NCBI RefSeq assembly: GCF_001885075.1
Contig: NZ_MODU01000004.1
Span: forward strand, 3,472,001 to 3,536,000
Reading direction: 5' to 3'
DNA from: Alteromonas sp. V450
Lineage (GTDB): Bacteria; Pseudomonadota; Gammaproteobacteria; Enterobacterales; Alteromonadaceae
Length of the DNA: 64,000 nucleotides
Made by a program: the position numbers and the translations under genes. The notes below the pieces were generated by a model. The model was not told the origin of the DNA. It searched no databases and saw only the letters and a list, made by a program, of their open reading frames with translations. This document shows positions 8,138-21,501 of this stretch, one piece after another (within the stretch, counting starts at the first letter, position 1; each line of letters opens with the position of its first letter).

Positions 8138-8904
8138 GTAGTAGACTCCAAAAATGCAGTCAGCGGGCTTGAAGCGTGAGCAGTACGATGTGTAGCGCCA
8201 AGCCCTGCTTCGAAGGCTTGACGGCCCGTTTCTACCGCACTGGCAAACGCCTGTGCCATGGCGACAGGATTTCGCGCCGTTGCAATGGCGGTATTTACTA
8301 ATACTGCGTCTACACCAAGCTCCATGGCTGCCATTGCTTCACTGGGTTTACCAATGCCTGCATCTACAATAACCGGAATGCGCGCTTGCTCTACAATAAT
8401 TTCTAAAAACGGTTTGGTCTGCAGCCCTTGGTTGCTGCCAATGGGGGCACCTAAGGGCATAACAGCAGCGCAGCCAACATCTTCCAAGCGTTTGCACAAC
8501 ACGGGGTCGGCGCCGCAATAGGGCAAAACCTTAAACCCTTTTTTTACCAGCATGCTGGCGGCTTTTAATGTTTCGATGGGGTCGGGTAATAAATAGCGTT
8601 GATCGGGATGAATTTCTAATTTAATCCAGTGACTCCCTATGGCCTCATAAGCCAATTCAGCGGCGAACACGGCCTCTTCAGCGGTTTTTGCACCAGAGGT
8701 GTTAGGGAGTAAGGTAACGCCAAGTGCTTTAAGCGCTTTTAATGTGCTGTCTTGCTGGCTTTCTGCTGCTACCCGCTTCATTGCCAAGGTGACGATCGCG
8801 CTTTGTGAGGCCTCTACTGCCTGGCGCATGGTGGCAACATTACTGAATTTGCCTGTGCCCGTCAGCAGACGAGAGGAAAAGGTTTGGTCGGCTAAAGTGA
8901 GCAT
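8134..8904 (-). CDS. thiG: thiazole synthase ThiG
   Basis: ThiG joins dehydroglycine, deoxyxylulose 5-phosphate and the thiocarboxylate sulfur of ThiS to form the thiazole phosphate of thiamin. The 256-residue TIM-barrel protein has the Schiff-base lysine K95 in the WIKLEI segment. Its phosphate-binding region is [11 protein letters not shown], followed by [12 protein letters not shown]. It starts one base after the thiS stop codon and overlaps thiH by four bases. In other bacteria ThiG works in a complex with ThiH and ThiS. Length is normal. Confidence 0.97.
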   Translation of the reverse strand: MLTLADQTFSSRLLTGTGKFSNVATMRQAVEASQSAIVTLAMKRVAAESQQDSTLKALKALGVTLLPNTSGAKTAEEAVFAAELAYEAIGSHWIKLEIHPDQRYLLPDPIETLKAASMLVKKGFKVLPYCGADPVLCKRLEDVGCAAVMPLGAPIGSNQGLQTKPFLEIIVEQARIPVIVDAGIGKPSEAMAAMELGVDAVLVNTAIATARNPVAMAQAFASAVETGRQAFEAGLGATHRTAHASSPLTAFLESTT

Positions 8905-8905
8905 A

Positions 8906-9115
8906 TTATCCCCCTGCTACTAATGTAAAAACATCTAGGCTGTCGTTGTCTTTTAAATAGGTTGTAGCCCATTCTTGCTTGCTGATAATGGTGTTATTGC
9001 AGGCAATGGCGGTTCCTTCGCTACCTAACTGATTAAGCGCAACAAGTTCAGCAATTGATATGGGCGATATAGCGTTAATGGCTTGGTTATTAACGTGTAG
9101 TCGAATTTGTGTCAT
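8906..9115 (-). CDS. thiS: sulfur carrier protein ThiS
   Basis: This 69-residue ubiquitin-like protein ends in VAGG. The C-terminal diglycine is adenylated by ThiF and then converted to a thiocarboxylate that donates sulfur to ThiG. The start was placed at ATG 9115 (MTQIRLHVN) because the longer open frame upstream runs inside thiF and the ATG overlaps the thiF TGA by four bases, a normal coupling arrangement. It lies between its two partners, thiF and thiG. Confidence 0.94.
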   Translation of the reverse strand: MTQIRLHVNNQAINAISPISIAELVALNQLGSEGTAIACNNTIISKQEWATTYLKDNDSLDVFTLVAGG

Positions 9116-9893
9116 TGGCATACCTCGCAGTTGGCAGAGGGGGGAAGAAAAAATGATTGCATTTTGCCCTGAGCGGCATCGGCATGAATGTAGTGTCCCC
9201 ACTTAATGTTCGCGTGAGCTTTTTTCGCTAAGTACAGTAAAACTTGTGTGGCCTGATGACATGCCGCCATGCCCACAACAGGCCCCAAAATACCTTGGCT
9301 TACACAGTTTTCATTCACTTGAATATGACTGACTAAGCAGTGGTAACAGCCGCTTTCATTGAGCGCGTTGTTAATATTTATCGCTTGCCAGGTAAGGCCA
9401 CTGGCCGACGCAATAAACAGTGGAACCTTAGCACTAACGCACGCCTTGTTAATCGCTTTGCGCACCGTGACATTGTCAGTGCAGTCTAAAACGCAGGTGG
9501 CATTTTGAATAATGGTATGTAAGTTCTTACTATCAGCAAATCGACTTTTAAGTTCGATGCTTGCATAGGGGTTCACTTTTTGTAATTCGCTTTTTAGCGC
9601 ATTAGTTTTTAGTTCGCCTAAATGCATTTCGTTGTAGCTTGTTTGCCGCTGAAGATTGCTTACATCAACAGTGTCACCGTCTACCAGGGTAAGCTTTCCT
9701 TCACAGGGAGGCGCTGTTGCACGGGCTTTGCACTGAGCGGCCACACCTGCGCCTATAAGATATCGGGCCGCAACACTGCCAAGCCCGCCCAGCCCGATAA
9801 TAACCACGTGTGCGTTAGCGATGTTACGCTGGCCTTCCTCGTCTATGTCATCGAGTAATAATTGTCGGCTATACCGCTTTATCTCTTGATGCG

Positions 9894-9900
<7 letters not shown>
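9112..9900 (-). CDS. thiF: ThiS adenylyltransferase ThiF, with an unusual internal insertion
   Basis: ThiF activates the ThiS C-terminus with ATP. The 262-residue protein shows the nucleotide loop GLGGLGS, the arginine-containing SNLQRQ motif, and the zinc-binding pairs CYHC and CEVC (the latter at the very C-terminus). Between GAGV and GKLTLVDGD, where relatives read on without a gap, there are about 14 extra residues including two cysteines (AAQCKARATAPPCE). The insertion is in frame and lies beside the nucleotide-binding strand. It may be a lineage-specific loop or a recent insertion. The start overlaps the thiDE stop by seven bases; thiS follows with a 4-bp overlap. Confidence 0.92.
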
Positions 9901-13651
<3,751 letters not shown>

Positions 13652-13746
13652 CTTGTTCCCTTCGCAGGTATTAGCCTGATCAGGTTCTACGGATCCCACT
13701 TTCGCGGTCTCAGCTTACTGGATTACCAGTTAAGCACTCCGACAAG
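13652..13746 (-). promoter_or_regulatory. TPP riboswitch (THI element)
   Basis: Read on the minus strand, this segment has the conserved blocks of the TPP aptamer in order: GGAGTGCT, a P3 stem (CTGG/CCAG), GCTGAGACC, GGGATCC, GAACCTGATCAGG and CTAATACCTGCGAAGGGAA. The ends pair as CTTGT/ACAAG to close P1. It lies upstream of thiC and is oriented with it. Binding of thiamin pyrophosphate is expected to switch off the whole thiC-thiDE-thiF-thiS-thiG-thiH operon. Confidence 0.96.
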
Positions 13747-13861
13747 TTGTTACTTTGATTCGTGTTAATTACACAACACAAATCAACAATTCCTTTTTAC
13801 TATATCGTCAATGCCGAAAAGATTACAAGTGCTGAAGAGTAGGGAAATGCTAAAAGTCGCA

Positions 13862-14434
13862 CTATGGGCGAAGCAAAATCATATGTAATAAATCGCACAT
13901 ATCTTTAACGTCACCTTCGAAGTCGGTTGTTAGTGACATGGCAGTAATCGAATAGCCTTCTACAAAGGGTATGAATAACGCTACAGCTTTTGAGGCGTTG
14001 TCTGGTGTTGCAGCTACAGGGCTGAAAATAGCATTAAGCACCTGTGCAGATGATTGGTAATAGGCTTTTAAATACTGTTCAATGGCAGCATTTCTAGTGG
14101 AAATTGCCCAATATTCGCGAAATATACGACACATTTCTGACAGTTCAAGTCCGTGGCATAAAAACGCTTTTACTAAGGATGTCAGGTCTTCATGTAGGGT
14201 AGCTTCAGACGTAAGTTTGGGCATTTCGCGCATTTCAGACAGGCACGATTGAAAGTAACGGTCGGCAAGAGCAACAAGCAAGTTATCTTTGTTTTTGAAG
14301 TAATACTGCACGTTGCTTAATGTCATATTTGCACCAGCAGCAACTTGCCTCATGGTTACACCATAGTCACCCTCATTTTTTAGCAAAGTTAATGCGACGT
14401 CTAATATTTTCTCTGATTTTTCGCTCTTTTTCAT
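13862..14434 (-). CDS. TetR-family transcriptional regulator of the dehalogenase operon
   Basis: The 190-residue protein begins with a TetR helix-turn-helix: ILDVALTLLKNEG, then VTMRQVAAGANMTLSNVQYYF, then the K-N-K-DNLL segment, ending near residue 55. The C-terminal part is a variable ligand-binding helical domain. The start is ATG 14434 (MKKSEKSEK), preceded by AAAGG. A GTG at 14464 is in frame but has no ribosome-binding site. It is divergent from the haloalkane dehalogenase gene, and the 167-bp gap holds two 18-bp palindromes plus a half-site near its own start. It is therefore very likely a repressor of the dehalogenase/oxidoreductase pair and of itself. The inducer is unknown; a halogenated compound or product is an attractive guess only. 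Confidence 0.88.
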   Translation of the reverse strand: MKKSEKSEKILDVALTLLKNEGDYGVTMRQVAAGANMTLSNVQYYFKNKDNLLVALADRYFQSCLSEMREMPKLTSEATLHEDLTSLVKAFLCHGLELSEMCRIFREYWAISTRNAAIEQYLKAYYQSSAQVLNAIFSPVAATPDNASKAVALFIPFVEGYSITAMSLTTDFEGDVKDMCDLLHMILLRP

Positions 14435-14473
14435 GCTGCCTTTGCTTATCAATTTTTTCTTCACTTAGAGTAA

Positions 14474-14483
14474 TTTACCTAAA
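14474..14483. promoter_or_regulatory. possible third, weak operator half-site
   Basis: The sequence TTTACCTAAA resembles the ACCTAA arm of the two strong palindromes downstream. It lies close to the start of the TetR gene and could mediate autoregulation. It has no matching second arm, so confidence is low. Confidence 0.25.
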
Positions 14484-14510
14484 GCGCGGTGATTTTTCCA
14501 AAATAACGGC

Positions 14511-14539
14511 TTGATATTTTAGGTCGGATGACCTAATGT
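14511..14539 (+). promoter_or_regulatory. candidate promoter of the dehalogenase gene
   Basis: TTGATA (14511-14516) and TAATGT (14534-14539) are separated by 17 bases, a good sigma-70 spacing though with an imperfect -10. Operator 1 fills almost the entire spacer, which would make repression by occlusion straightforward. Confidence 0.45.
14519..14536. promoter_or_regulatory. TetR operator 1 (palindrome)
   Basis: TTAGGTCGGATGACCTAA is a perfect inverted repeat with 7-bp arms (TTAGGTC/GACCTAA) around GGAT. It is repeated almost exactly 29 bp downstream. It sits between the divergent TetR and dehalogenase genes. Confidence 0.85.
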
Positions 14540-14547
14540 TTCAAGGG

Positions 14548-14565
14548 TTAGGTCGCATGACCTAA
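14548..14565. promoter_or_regulatory. TetR operator 2 (palindrome)
   Basis: TTAGGTCGCATGACCTAA has the same 7-bp arms as operator 1, differing only in the central base pattern GCAT. The centre-to-centre distance is 29 bp, close to three helical turns. Two TetR dimers could therefore bind the same DNA face, possibly cooperatively. Confidence 0.85.
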
Positions 14566-14592
14566 TTTGTGGTGTTGTAGCCGAGTTTATGA

Positions 14593-15498
<906 letters not shown>

Positions 15499-15507
15499 GA
15501 GGGCGTT

Positions 15508-16110
15508 ATGAAGATTTTACACTTGGTATTCCACCCCAACTTAGCAACATCCAGAGTGAATAATACTTGGCAAAAGCAAATTATTGCATCTGGAAAAGTG
15601 AGCACGAGCCGCGATATGTACAACGAGTATCCCGACTTTCAAATTGACAAAGACAAGGAGCAAAAGCTGCTTTTAGAGCACGATCGTATTGTTATTCAAT
15701 TCCCTATTTATTGGTGGTCGATGACACCGTTACTTAAAAAGTGGCTGGATGATGTGCTTGAATATCAATTTGCTTATGGCAGCAAAGGTGACAAGCTGAA
15801 AGGTAAAGATCTCATGCTTATTTGTTCTGCCGGCGGGCAGGCGAAGAATTATAGCGGGTTTGACATGTTTGCCACCGTACCGGAAATACTAAAACCCTTC
15901 CAACTTACGGCAAACTTAGCACAGATGAACTACGCACAGCCGCTGTACATGTTTAACGCAGATGCATGCAGTGACGATGAAGTAGAGAGATACGGTAAAT
16001 CTTGGGTTCGCGTTATTGATGATGAAAAACGTGGAAACGGGTTGAGTTTCGCCAATGCAAAAATTCGTGACGAGCTAGACGAGGTATATGAGCAGCTAGG
16101 CATGGCTTAG
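15508..16110 (+). CDS. flavodoxin-fold NAD(P)H-dependent oxidoreductase (Flavodoxin_2/KefG-YwrO-like)
   Basis: The 200-residue protein has the flavodoxin-like fold of FMN/FAD quinone reductases. It opens with an alternating strand/loop (ILHLVFHPNLATSRVN). The FPIYWWSMTPLLKKWLDDVL block is the hallmark of the MdaB/KefG/YwrO group, and SAGGQAKNYSG shapes the flavin loop. Such enzymes reduce quinones or other electrophiles by two electrons. It begins nine bases after the dehalogenase stop with its own AGAGGG site, so the two genes form one operon. Its link to dehalogenation, for example detoxifying reactive aldehydes or quinones, is an inference. Confidence 0.85.
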   Translation: MKILHLVFHPNLATSRVNNTWQKQIIASGKVSTSRDMYNEYPDFQIDKDKEQKLLLEHDRIVIQFPIYWWSMTPLLKKWLDDVLEYQFAYGSKGDKLKGKDLMLICSAGGQAKNYSGFDMFATVPEILKPFQLTANLAQMNYAQPLYMFNADACSDDEVERYGKSWVRVIDDEKRGNGLSFANAKIRDELDEVYEQLGMA

Positions 16111-16130
16111 CGATTTTATCTTCAAAACAA

Positions 16131-16172
16131 AAAAGCCACCAGCAGTTGAGACGTCAACTACTGGGGGCTTTT
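16131..16172. terminator. bidirectional rho-independent terminator
   Basis: AGCCACCAGCAGTTGA pairs with TCAACTACTGGGGGCT around GACG, with few mismatches. An A-tract lies on the left and a T-tract on the right. It lies between the convergent oxidoreductase gene and hemY and can serve both. Confidence 0.85.
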
Positions 16173-16214
16173 CAGTTTATTCGCCACCGTGGTTAGCTTG
16201 GCGACACCAAGTGG

Positions 16215-17390
16215 CTAAACTGCGAGGTGCTGACCTTCCTTGTAAAGCTGAAGCGCGGTAGCAGTGTCATGCTTGCGTTCGCTAATTGCAGCTAGCAGTA
16301 ATAAGTCCTCTTTGCGCGGCTTCATCTTAGTGGCTTTAAGTAGGGCTTTTTCTGCTAGCATATCGTCACCCGAATTAAACGCCACCTGGCCAAGTGTGGA
16401 ATACAGTGAAACGTTCTCGTCATCTTGTTTTATCCAGCTTTCAAGCAGGCGTAATGACGGCGACGCATCAGGAATATTCAACTGCGAGAAAAGCGGGAAC
16501 AGGGTGCTATTTAGCCCGCGCTTTTGCCATTCAACTAATAAGCTTTGAGCATCGGCATGCATGCCCTGGTCAAGCAACTGCTGAACGTATGCAGCGCGGT
16601 AAGCATCGTCGTGACGAAGCTTACGAGGTAGGGTGTCCCAATACGATTTAAGCTCGACTGCACCTTGCTTACTGGCAATTTCTGCAAACTTACCTTTGGC
16701 AATTCGCTGGCTCCACATCGTATAATCAGCTTTGGGCAATGATTTACGCCAGCCTGATAAATTCTCCTCAAGCACTTGCCATTTACCTAGCTTGGCAAGA
16801 ATTTGTGCTTTTAACTGCACAACTTGCTTGTTCTCGCGCTCTTGCTCGTCAAGCTCGTTAAGTTTTTCTAGCGCCGCATCGTATTTATCTTCAGCAATGT
16901 CAATGCGCGCGTGCATGACGGTTGCGGCTACTTTTGCTTTTGGAAAGTCAGTTGCCTGAACAAGGAAGTAGCGGGCTTTGGCTAAATCGCCGTTGGCAAA
17001 TGCAATTTGCGCAGACGCCAAATAGTTAACGCCTTCAAAATCGCCGTTAGTTGTTTTTCCCAACGCTTTTTGTGCTGCATCGAAATCACCTGCGGCCATG
17101 GCATGCAGGCCATCGTAAAATGCGCGCTTGCGCTTGCGCTCACCAAAGGTACCAAACCACTTATGTGAGCCTGTCACCAGGCTTAGCGCCCACAGTACAA
17201 GTCGCGACAGTACATACCAGGCGATAACGGCACCAATCACTAAAATACAAAAGCTGATCACTGTCATTTCAATGGCAGTATTACCAAGTGAAATCAGTAC
17301 ATAGCCTTTGTCGCCAAGCAACATGGGCCCAACAATTAACGCAATAACAAATGCGGCTAATACCGCAAGGGCAATAGCTAACCATTTCAT
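16215..17390 (-). CDS. hemY: HemY, membrane TPR protein of the heme biosynthesis operon
   Basis: The 391-residue protein has two N-terminal membrane helices (about 3-22 and 40-66). A long alpha-helical region with tetratricopeptide-like repeats follows, including FDAAQKAL, GDLAKARYFLVQA and DDMLAEKALLKAT. It corresponds to enterobacterial HemY of the hemCDXY operon, which is not the protoporphyrinogen oxidase of the same name. Its role is thought to be in organising or regulating heme synthesis at the membrane. The start overlaps the hemX stop by four bases, and it is the last gene before a strong terminator. Confidence 0.92.
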   Translation of the reverse strand: MKWLAIALAVLAAFVIALIVGPMLLGDKGYVLISLGNTAIEMTVISFCILVIGAVIAWYVLSRLVLWALSLVTGSHKWFGTFGERKRKRAFYDGLHAMAAGDFDAAQKALGKTTNGDFEGVNYLASAQIAFANGDLAKARYFLVQATDFPKAKVAATVMHARIDIAEDKYDAALEKLNELDEQERENKQVVQLKAQILAKLGKWQVLEENLSGWRKSLPKADYTMWSQRIAKGKFAEIASKQGAVELKSYWDTLPRKLRHDDAYRAAYVQQLLDQGMHADAQSLLVEWQKRGLNSTLFPLFSQLNIPDASPSLRLLESWIKQDDENVSLYSTLGQVAFNSGDDMLAEKALLKATKMKPRKEDLLLLAAISERKHDTATALQLYKEGQHLAV

Positions 17391-18547
17391 AATGCGCTTG
17401 CTCCTTGTCCGAACACTTGCTTAACGCGGCTGTCTAATAAGCGCTCTAGAGGTTTCTGCGAAACCAATTCACTAGGAATGGGGCGAGATACATCTGTCTC
17501 AAGTAAGTTTTGTAAGGCATTCACGAAGCCTGATACTTGGCTTGCATCGATATCAAATTTTTCTATTAGCAAGGTTTGTGCGTATTGTAGTGATTGATTG
17601 TACAACCCCGCGTCGCCTTGCAAAGCCGCAGTTTGTGCGTGCATTAACTGTAGGCGAAGCTGTTCTTTAACAAGAAATTGCGCCTCCAACGTCATTACTG
17701 GCTCTATAGGACCTTCAAGACTTTTCACCGTTAAAAAGTCGTCGACCAGAGAGCGCCACACTTTTCCGAGATTCTCTTGCCAGTCGTCGGTCGATTCAGA
17801 TAATGCGTTGTCTTGTGCGTTTACATCCACTGGCTTTTCAAACGTATCAAGGGGAAGCTTATCGATTTGTGCAATCATGCCGGTAAGGGCGAGTGCAACA
17901 GAACTTTGCGATACTTGGTTCAGCTGCTGAAGCGTTTGAATATCTTCAGCAAGGCTTGCGCGTACGGGCAATACAGACGGGTCTGCAAGTGATTTTAAAC
18001 GCTTGTCGGCGTTAACTAAAAGTAAGATTGCCGTTCTTACGTCGTATTCCAACCATAGTTTTCTTCCCGCCATACGTACCAGGTAATCGGCCTCAGCAAT
18101 AAGCCAATCTGCTGGTCGGCGGCCTTCCATATTCTTAATTTGCTCTAGTGTGGATTCTGACTGAAGCGTTAACATTTCGTTCTGTGCTTTTAACTCAGCA
18201 ACCATGCTTTCGAGCTTTTCGTTTGTTTCAGTAACGCGTTCAAGCGACGTACTTATTTCTGCACGCTCACGCTCAATAGTGTTGATTTGGCTGATTGCAC
18301 TCTCTTGCGCCGCTGCTGCAGATTTACTTGCGCTCTGCTGCTGCATGTAATACCAGTAACCTGCGCCACCCATTCCTAAAATAAGAACAAACAATACAAA
18401 AACCACAAACCACAGCAAGCCATTTCCAGATGCTTTTTTCTGTTGGGTTTTGTTTGAAGATTCAGAAGGTGATGCAGTTGCGTCTTGTTCAGCTTTCACG
18501 CTTACGAGTTCCTCTTTTTGTGGGGTGTTATCATTGTTATTGGCCAT
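17387..18547 (-). CDS. hemX: HemX-family membrane protein
   Basis: This 386-residue protein has a polar N-terminal segment (1-45), a single membrane helix (about 46-68), and a coiled coil (about 75-140, ERERAEISTSLERVTETNEK and onward). A periplasmic HemX domain completes it. Databases often call it uroporphyrinogen-III C-methyltransferase, but that activity is doubtful because no SAM-binding fold is seen. It probably works with HemY in tetrapyrrole synthesis. It starts directly after the hemD stop and overlaps hemY by four bases. Confidence 0.92.
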   Translation of the reverse strand: MANNNDNTPQKEELVSVKAEQDATASPSESSNKTQQKKASGNGLLWFVVFVLFVLILGMGGAGYWYYMQQQSASKSAAAAQESAISQINTIERERAEISTSLERVTETNEKLESMVAELKAQNEMLTLQSESTLEQIKNMEGRRPADWLIAEADYLVRMAGRKLWLEYDVRTAILLLVNADKRLKSLADPSVLPVRASLAEDIQTLQQLNQVSQSSVALALTGMIAQIDKLPLDTFEKPVDVNAQDNALSESTDDWQENLGKVWRSLVDDFLTVKSLEGPIEPVMTLEAQFLVKEQLRLQLMHAQTAALQGDAGLYNQSLQYAQTLLIEKFDIDASQVSGFVNALQNLLETDVSRPIPSELVSQKPLERLLDSRVKQVFGQGASAL

Positions 18548-19303
18548 TCATGACTCCCAGTTGTCCTTTACCCAGGCAATAAGCGCCTGATCGGTGGCTC
18601 GCTGACAAACAGATACGCGAGTAACCCCTAATGTTTTGAGTGTTGTAGCAATACGTTCACTTACTGTAAGCCATGGCTGCGATAATAGGGCATTTCCATA
18701 GTGTGATAACAGCTGTGTTGCCATTGCTTCGCTTGTGGCGATAATGCCGCTAACGTCGCGCAATTTCCACCGTTTTGTGCAAATTGGGTCAGTAAGTTGC
18801 TCCCTTTTATATACGCAAAAGCTATTTACTAACATTCCCTTTTTGTCTAAGCCTTTGGCTATGGCGTCTCGCCCACCTTCGCCCTTAATAATAATCGCGT
18901 GATGGCAATTTGCCTCATTGAGTTGATGCATTGCCAATATACCCTCAGAAGTATGTTGCCGAGGCGTTGAGATAGAAAGCGACGACATGTGGCCTAATGC
19001 TGCGCGAAGCGCCGTCGCTGTTGCGTCACCCACAGCAATTAACACGGGCATTTTGTTCAGCTTGCTTTGTAGTTTGCTGAACGCTTTGATAACAGGCGCC
19101 GTAGCGTATACGCTGGTAACGATAATCGCACTCGCGAGTTGGCTGGATGAAAGATGGGTTGTTAAAAACGCTGTTGCTGCTTCACTTTGTAACTCAATAT
19201 CAACGATATCTGACGTTGCTACGCCCACGGCATCAATGTTTGCTTGCTCAAAAGCGTGAGCACTTGTTGCTAACTTGGGCAGTGGTCGTGTGAAAAGCAG
19301 CAT
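18548..19303 (-). CDS. hemD: uroporphyrinogen-III synthase HemD
   Basis: HemD cyclises hydroxymethylbilane with inversion of ring D to give uroporphyrinogen III, the branch point to heme, siroheme and cobalamin. The 251-residue protein has the two-lobed family pattern: FTRP at the N-terminus, SAIIVTSVYATAPV, and GEGGRDAIAKGL then SGIIATSEA in the second lobe. Sequence conservation is low throughout the family, and identification is secured by its position between hemC and hemX. It lies eight bases after the hemC stop and abuts hemX. Confidence 0.93.
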   Translation of the reverse strand: MLLFTRPLPKLATSAHAFEQANIDAVGVATSDIVDIELQSEAATAFLTTHLSSSQLASAIIVTSVYATAPVIKAFSKLQSKLNKMPVLIAVGDATATALRAALGHMSSLSISTPRQHTSEGILAMHQLNEANCHHAIIIKGEGGRDAIAKGLDKKGMLVNSFCVYKREQLTDPICTKRWKLRDVSGIIATSEAMATQLLSHYGNALLSQPWLTVSERIATTLKTLGVTRVSVCQRATDQALIAWVKDNWES

Positions 19304-19311
19304 GCGATAGC

Positions 19312-20250
19312 TTAGTTATACAACGCTTTTAAAATGTCGCCAGCACCTTGTTGAAGTAGATTTTCAGCTACCTCTATGCCAATTTCTGTTGCATTGTCGC
19401 GCGATGCGGTAGCAGAAGCGAAAAGTAACGTCGAACCGTCCGGTTTGCCAACCATGCCGGTAAGGGTAAGTACATTGTTATCAAGCGTTGCAAAGCTTCC
19501 AATGGGTACCTGACACCCTCCCTCAAGGCGCTCATTCATGGCGCGCTCTGCCATTACGCGACAGTGGGTATCTGCATGGTTTAATGCTTGAAGCAGCTGA
19601 ATTAATTCTGCATCGTCATTTCGACACTCAATACCTACCGCCCCTTGTCCTACTGCAGGTAACGATATGTCTGCAGGCAATGGCATACGGATGCGTGTTT
19701 CCATGTTCAAACGGATAAGGCCCGCAGAGGCCAAAATAATAGCGTCGTATTCTCCCGCATCTAATTTAGCTAACCGCGTATTTACATTTCCGCGTAAGTC
19801 TTTTATCACTAAATCGGGACGATATTTGCGAATTTGACATTGGCGTCGCAGGCTTGATGTTCCGACAACTGCACCGTGAGGCAGTGCGTCTAATGTGTCG
19901 AATTTATTAGAAACAAACGCATCAAAAGGGTTCTCGCGCTCACAAATGGCGTGAAGACCAAAGCCTTCAGGAAATTCCACGGGCACATCCTTCATGGAAT
20001 GCACTGCAATGTCAGCGCGGCCCTCTAGCATGGCAATTTCCAGTTCTTTGATAAATAACCCTTTGCCACCAATTTTAGCCAAGGGTGTGTCTAGAATCTT
20101 GTCACCTTGCGTACTCATTGGCACTAACTCTACAACCATAGAAGGATAGTGTTCCAATAATTTTGCCTTCACATACTCTGCTTGCCATAGCGCCAACGCG
20201 CTTTTTCTCGTGGCAATTCTAACGGTGCGTGTTGTGTTAAGGTGGCTCAT
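19312..20250 (-). CDS. hemC: hydroxymethylbilane synthase (porphobilinogen deaminase) HemC
   Basis: HemC polymerises four porphobilinogens into hydroxymethylbilane. From ATG 20250 the protein has 312 residues, with the catalytic Asp in HSMKDVP (D88) and the arginine-rich substrate pocket [16 protein letters not shown]246 in [10 protein letters not shown] carries the dipyrromethane cofactor. A TTG five codons upstream is open but lacks a ribosome-binding site, whereas GGA precedes the ATG by seven bases. It is the first gene of hemCDXY and diverges from a diguanylate cyclase gene. Confidence 0.97.
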   Translation of the reverse strand: MSHLNTTRTVRIATRKSALALWQAEYVKAKLLEHYPSMVVELVPMSTQGDKILDTPLAKIGGKGLFIKELEIAMLEGRADIAVHSMKDVPVEFPEGFGLHAICERENPFDAFVSNKFDTLDALPHGAVVGTSSLRRQCQIRKYRPDLVIKDLRGNVNTRLAKLDAGEYDAIILASAGLIRLNMETRIRMPLPADISLPAVGQGAVGIECRNDDAELIQLLQALNHADTHCRVMAERAMNERLEGGCQVPIGSFATLDNNVLTLTGMVGKPDGSTLLFASATASRDNATEIGIEVAENLLQQGAGDILKALYN

Positions 20251-20313
20251 GATTAATCCAAACAAAATAAGTGTTAACAGTGTAAGCTGGTTAAAAACTC
20301 AGCCTTAAAGACC

Positions 20314-20342
20314 TTGATAGTATACGCATTTTCTAGACTAAT
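20314..20342 (+). promoter_or_regulatory. candidate promoter of the diguanylate cyclase gene
   Basis: TTGATA (20314-20319) and ACTAAT (20337-20342) are spaced by 17 bases. This would place the transcript start near 20350, after the ATG at 20345. It therefore favours the later translation start at 20432. Confidence 0.35.
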
Positions 20343-20431
20343 GTATGAAATTCGAGGGAGTTTTCTGTGTGGAGATAACCTTGAAAGGCGTCTATGCTAT
20401 TGTGGTCATCTATTCGGGGGAAAGCTGTAGT

Positions 20432-21496
20432 ATGGACAACTCGTCGGTACGTAATTTGTTACGCAGTGCTCAACAAGACGAAGCTGAAGCAAAGAGAAGG
20501 CGTCTTACGCTCTATTTCATCTCTTATGTGGGCGGCACCATTATGGCCTTCATGGCATGGCTTAATTTTGGCGGTGGAGACACTTTATTGGTGAGCGTAC
20601 TAGCGACATCTGCCGCTGTTATTTATGGCAACGTCGCGCTGTCGCACAAGTTTCCTGACAGTGATGTATTTTACTATGCCGCAGGTTTTATCGTTTTATT
20701 CACGATTAACGGCCTGGTTTATACGGGGGGTTTTAACAACACGGGGTTGTACTTTATTTTTCCCCTGTTGTTTATTCAAATAATTGTCGTCCGTTTTAAA
20801 CCCGCCATGTTTTATGTTTCGCTCACCTTGGGTATTGCCATTTTTATGCTTTACAACCAAGAAAGAATACCGGCGCAGTACCCCCAAGAGCATATTTCAC
20901 GCTTTTTAATATCCACGTTCTGTTTTGTTTGTGTTGCGTTTATCGGCGAGAATTTTTGGCACCAAAGCCGCAAAGAAATGCTTAAAGAAAACCTAGAGCG
21001 TATGCGACAAGCCAACACTGACCCACTAACAAAACTGCCAAATAGACGTTTTCTCGAGGCCGTGTTTTTTGAAAAAGCCATGCAAGATCCCGCTGCTTAT
21101 TTTCCACTTAGTGCGGTGGTTGTTGATATTGACCATTTTAAAAAAATCAATGATACCTATGGGCATGATATAGGCGACAGCGTGCTTATCCATATCACTA
21201 CAGTGATGAAAGAAGCCGTGCGAAGTTCAGACGTTGTAGCAAGAACCGGTGGCGAAGAGTTTTTGGTGCTATTCCCACATGCAACGCTAAGCCAGGCGGT
21301 TAAGCTGGCTGAAAAAATGAGGCAGCACATAGAAAGCAAACCCTTTATTGAGGGTGATATAAACCACCCATTAACGGCAAGTTTTGGTGTGGCAACCGCA
21401 CTCACCGACAATAACCTTCACGCGTGTTTGAAGTTAGCAGACGACAACTTATATAAGGCGAAAAACAGCGGTAGAAATAAAGTTGTCGAATCGTAA
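20432..21496 (+). CDS. membrane diguanylate cyclase (GGDEF domain)
   Basis: The protein makes cyclic-di-GMP from two GTP. From ATG 20432, behind GGGGGAAAG, it has 354 residues. About six membrane helices lie between residues 25 and 172, then a short helical linker, then a GGDEF domain from about 193. The active-site motif is GGEEF (273-277), a functional variant, and the inhibitory-site RxxD (R264 to D267) is five residues upstream, so product feedback is likely. An ATG at 20345 would add 29 residues of poor quality. No separate sensor domain is recognised, so the membrane part may sense the signal itself. It is convergent with an esterase gene five bases away. Confidence 0.93.
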   Translation: MDNSSVRNLLRSAQQDEAEAKRRRLTLYFISYVGGTIMAFMAWLNFGGGDTLLVSVLATSAAVIYGNVALSHKFPDSDVFYYAAGFIVLFTINGLVYTGGFNNTGLYFIFPLLFIQIIVVRFKPAMFYVSLTLGIAIFMLYNQERIPAQYPQEHISRFLISTFCFVCVAFIGENFWHQSRKEMLKENLERMRQANTDPLTKLPNRRFLEAVFFEKAMQDPAAYFPLSAVVVDIDHFKKINDTYGHDIGDSVLIHITTVMKEAVRSSDVVARTGGEEFLVLFPHATLSQAVKLAEKMRQHIESKPFIEGDINHPLTASFGVATALTDNNLHACLKLADDNLYKAKNSGRNKVVES

Positions 21497-21501
21497 TAGC
21501 G

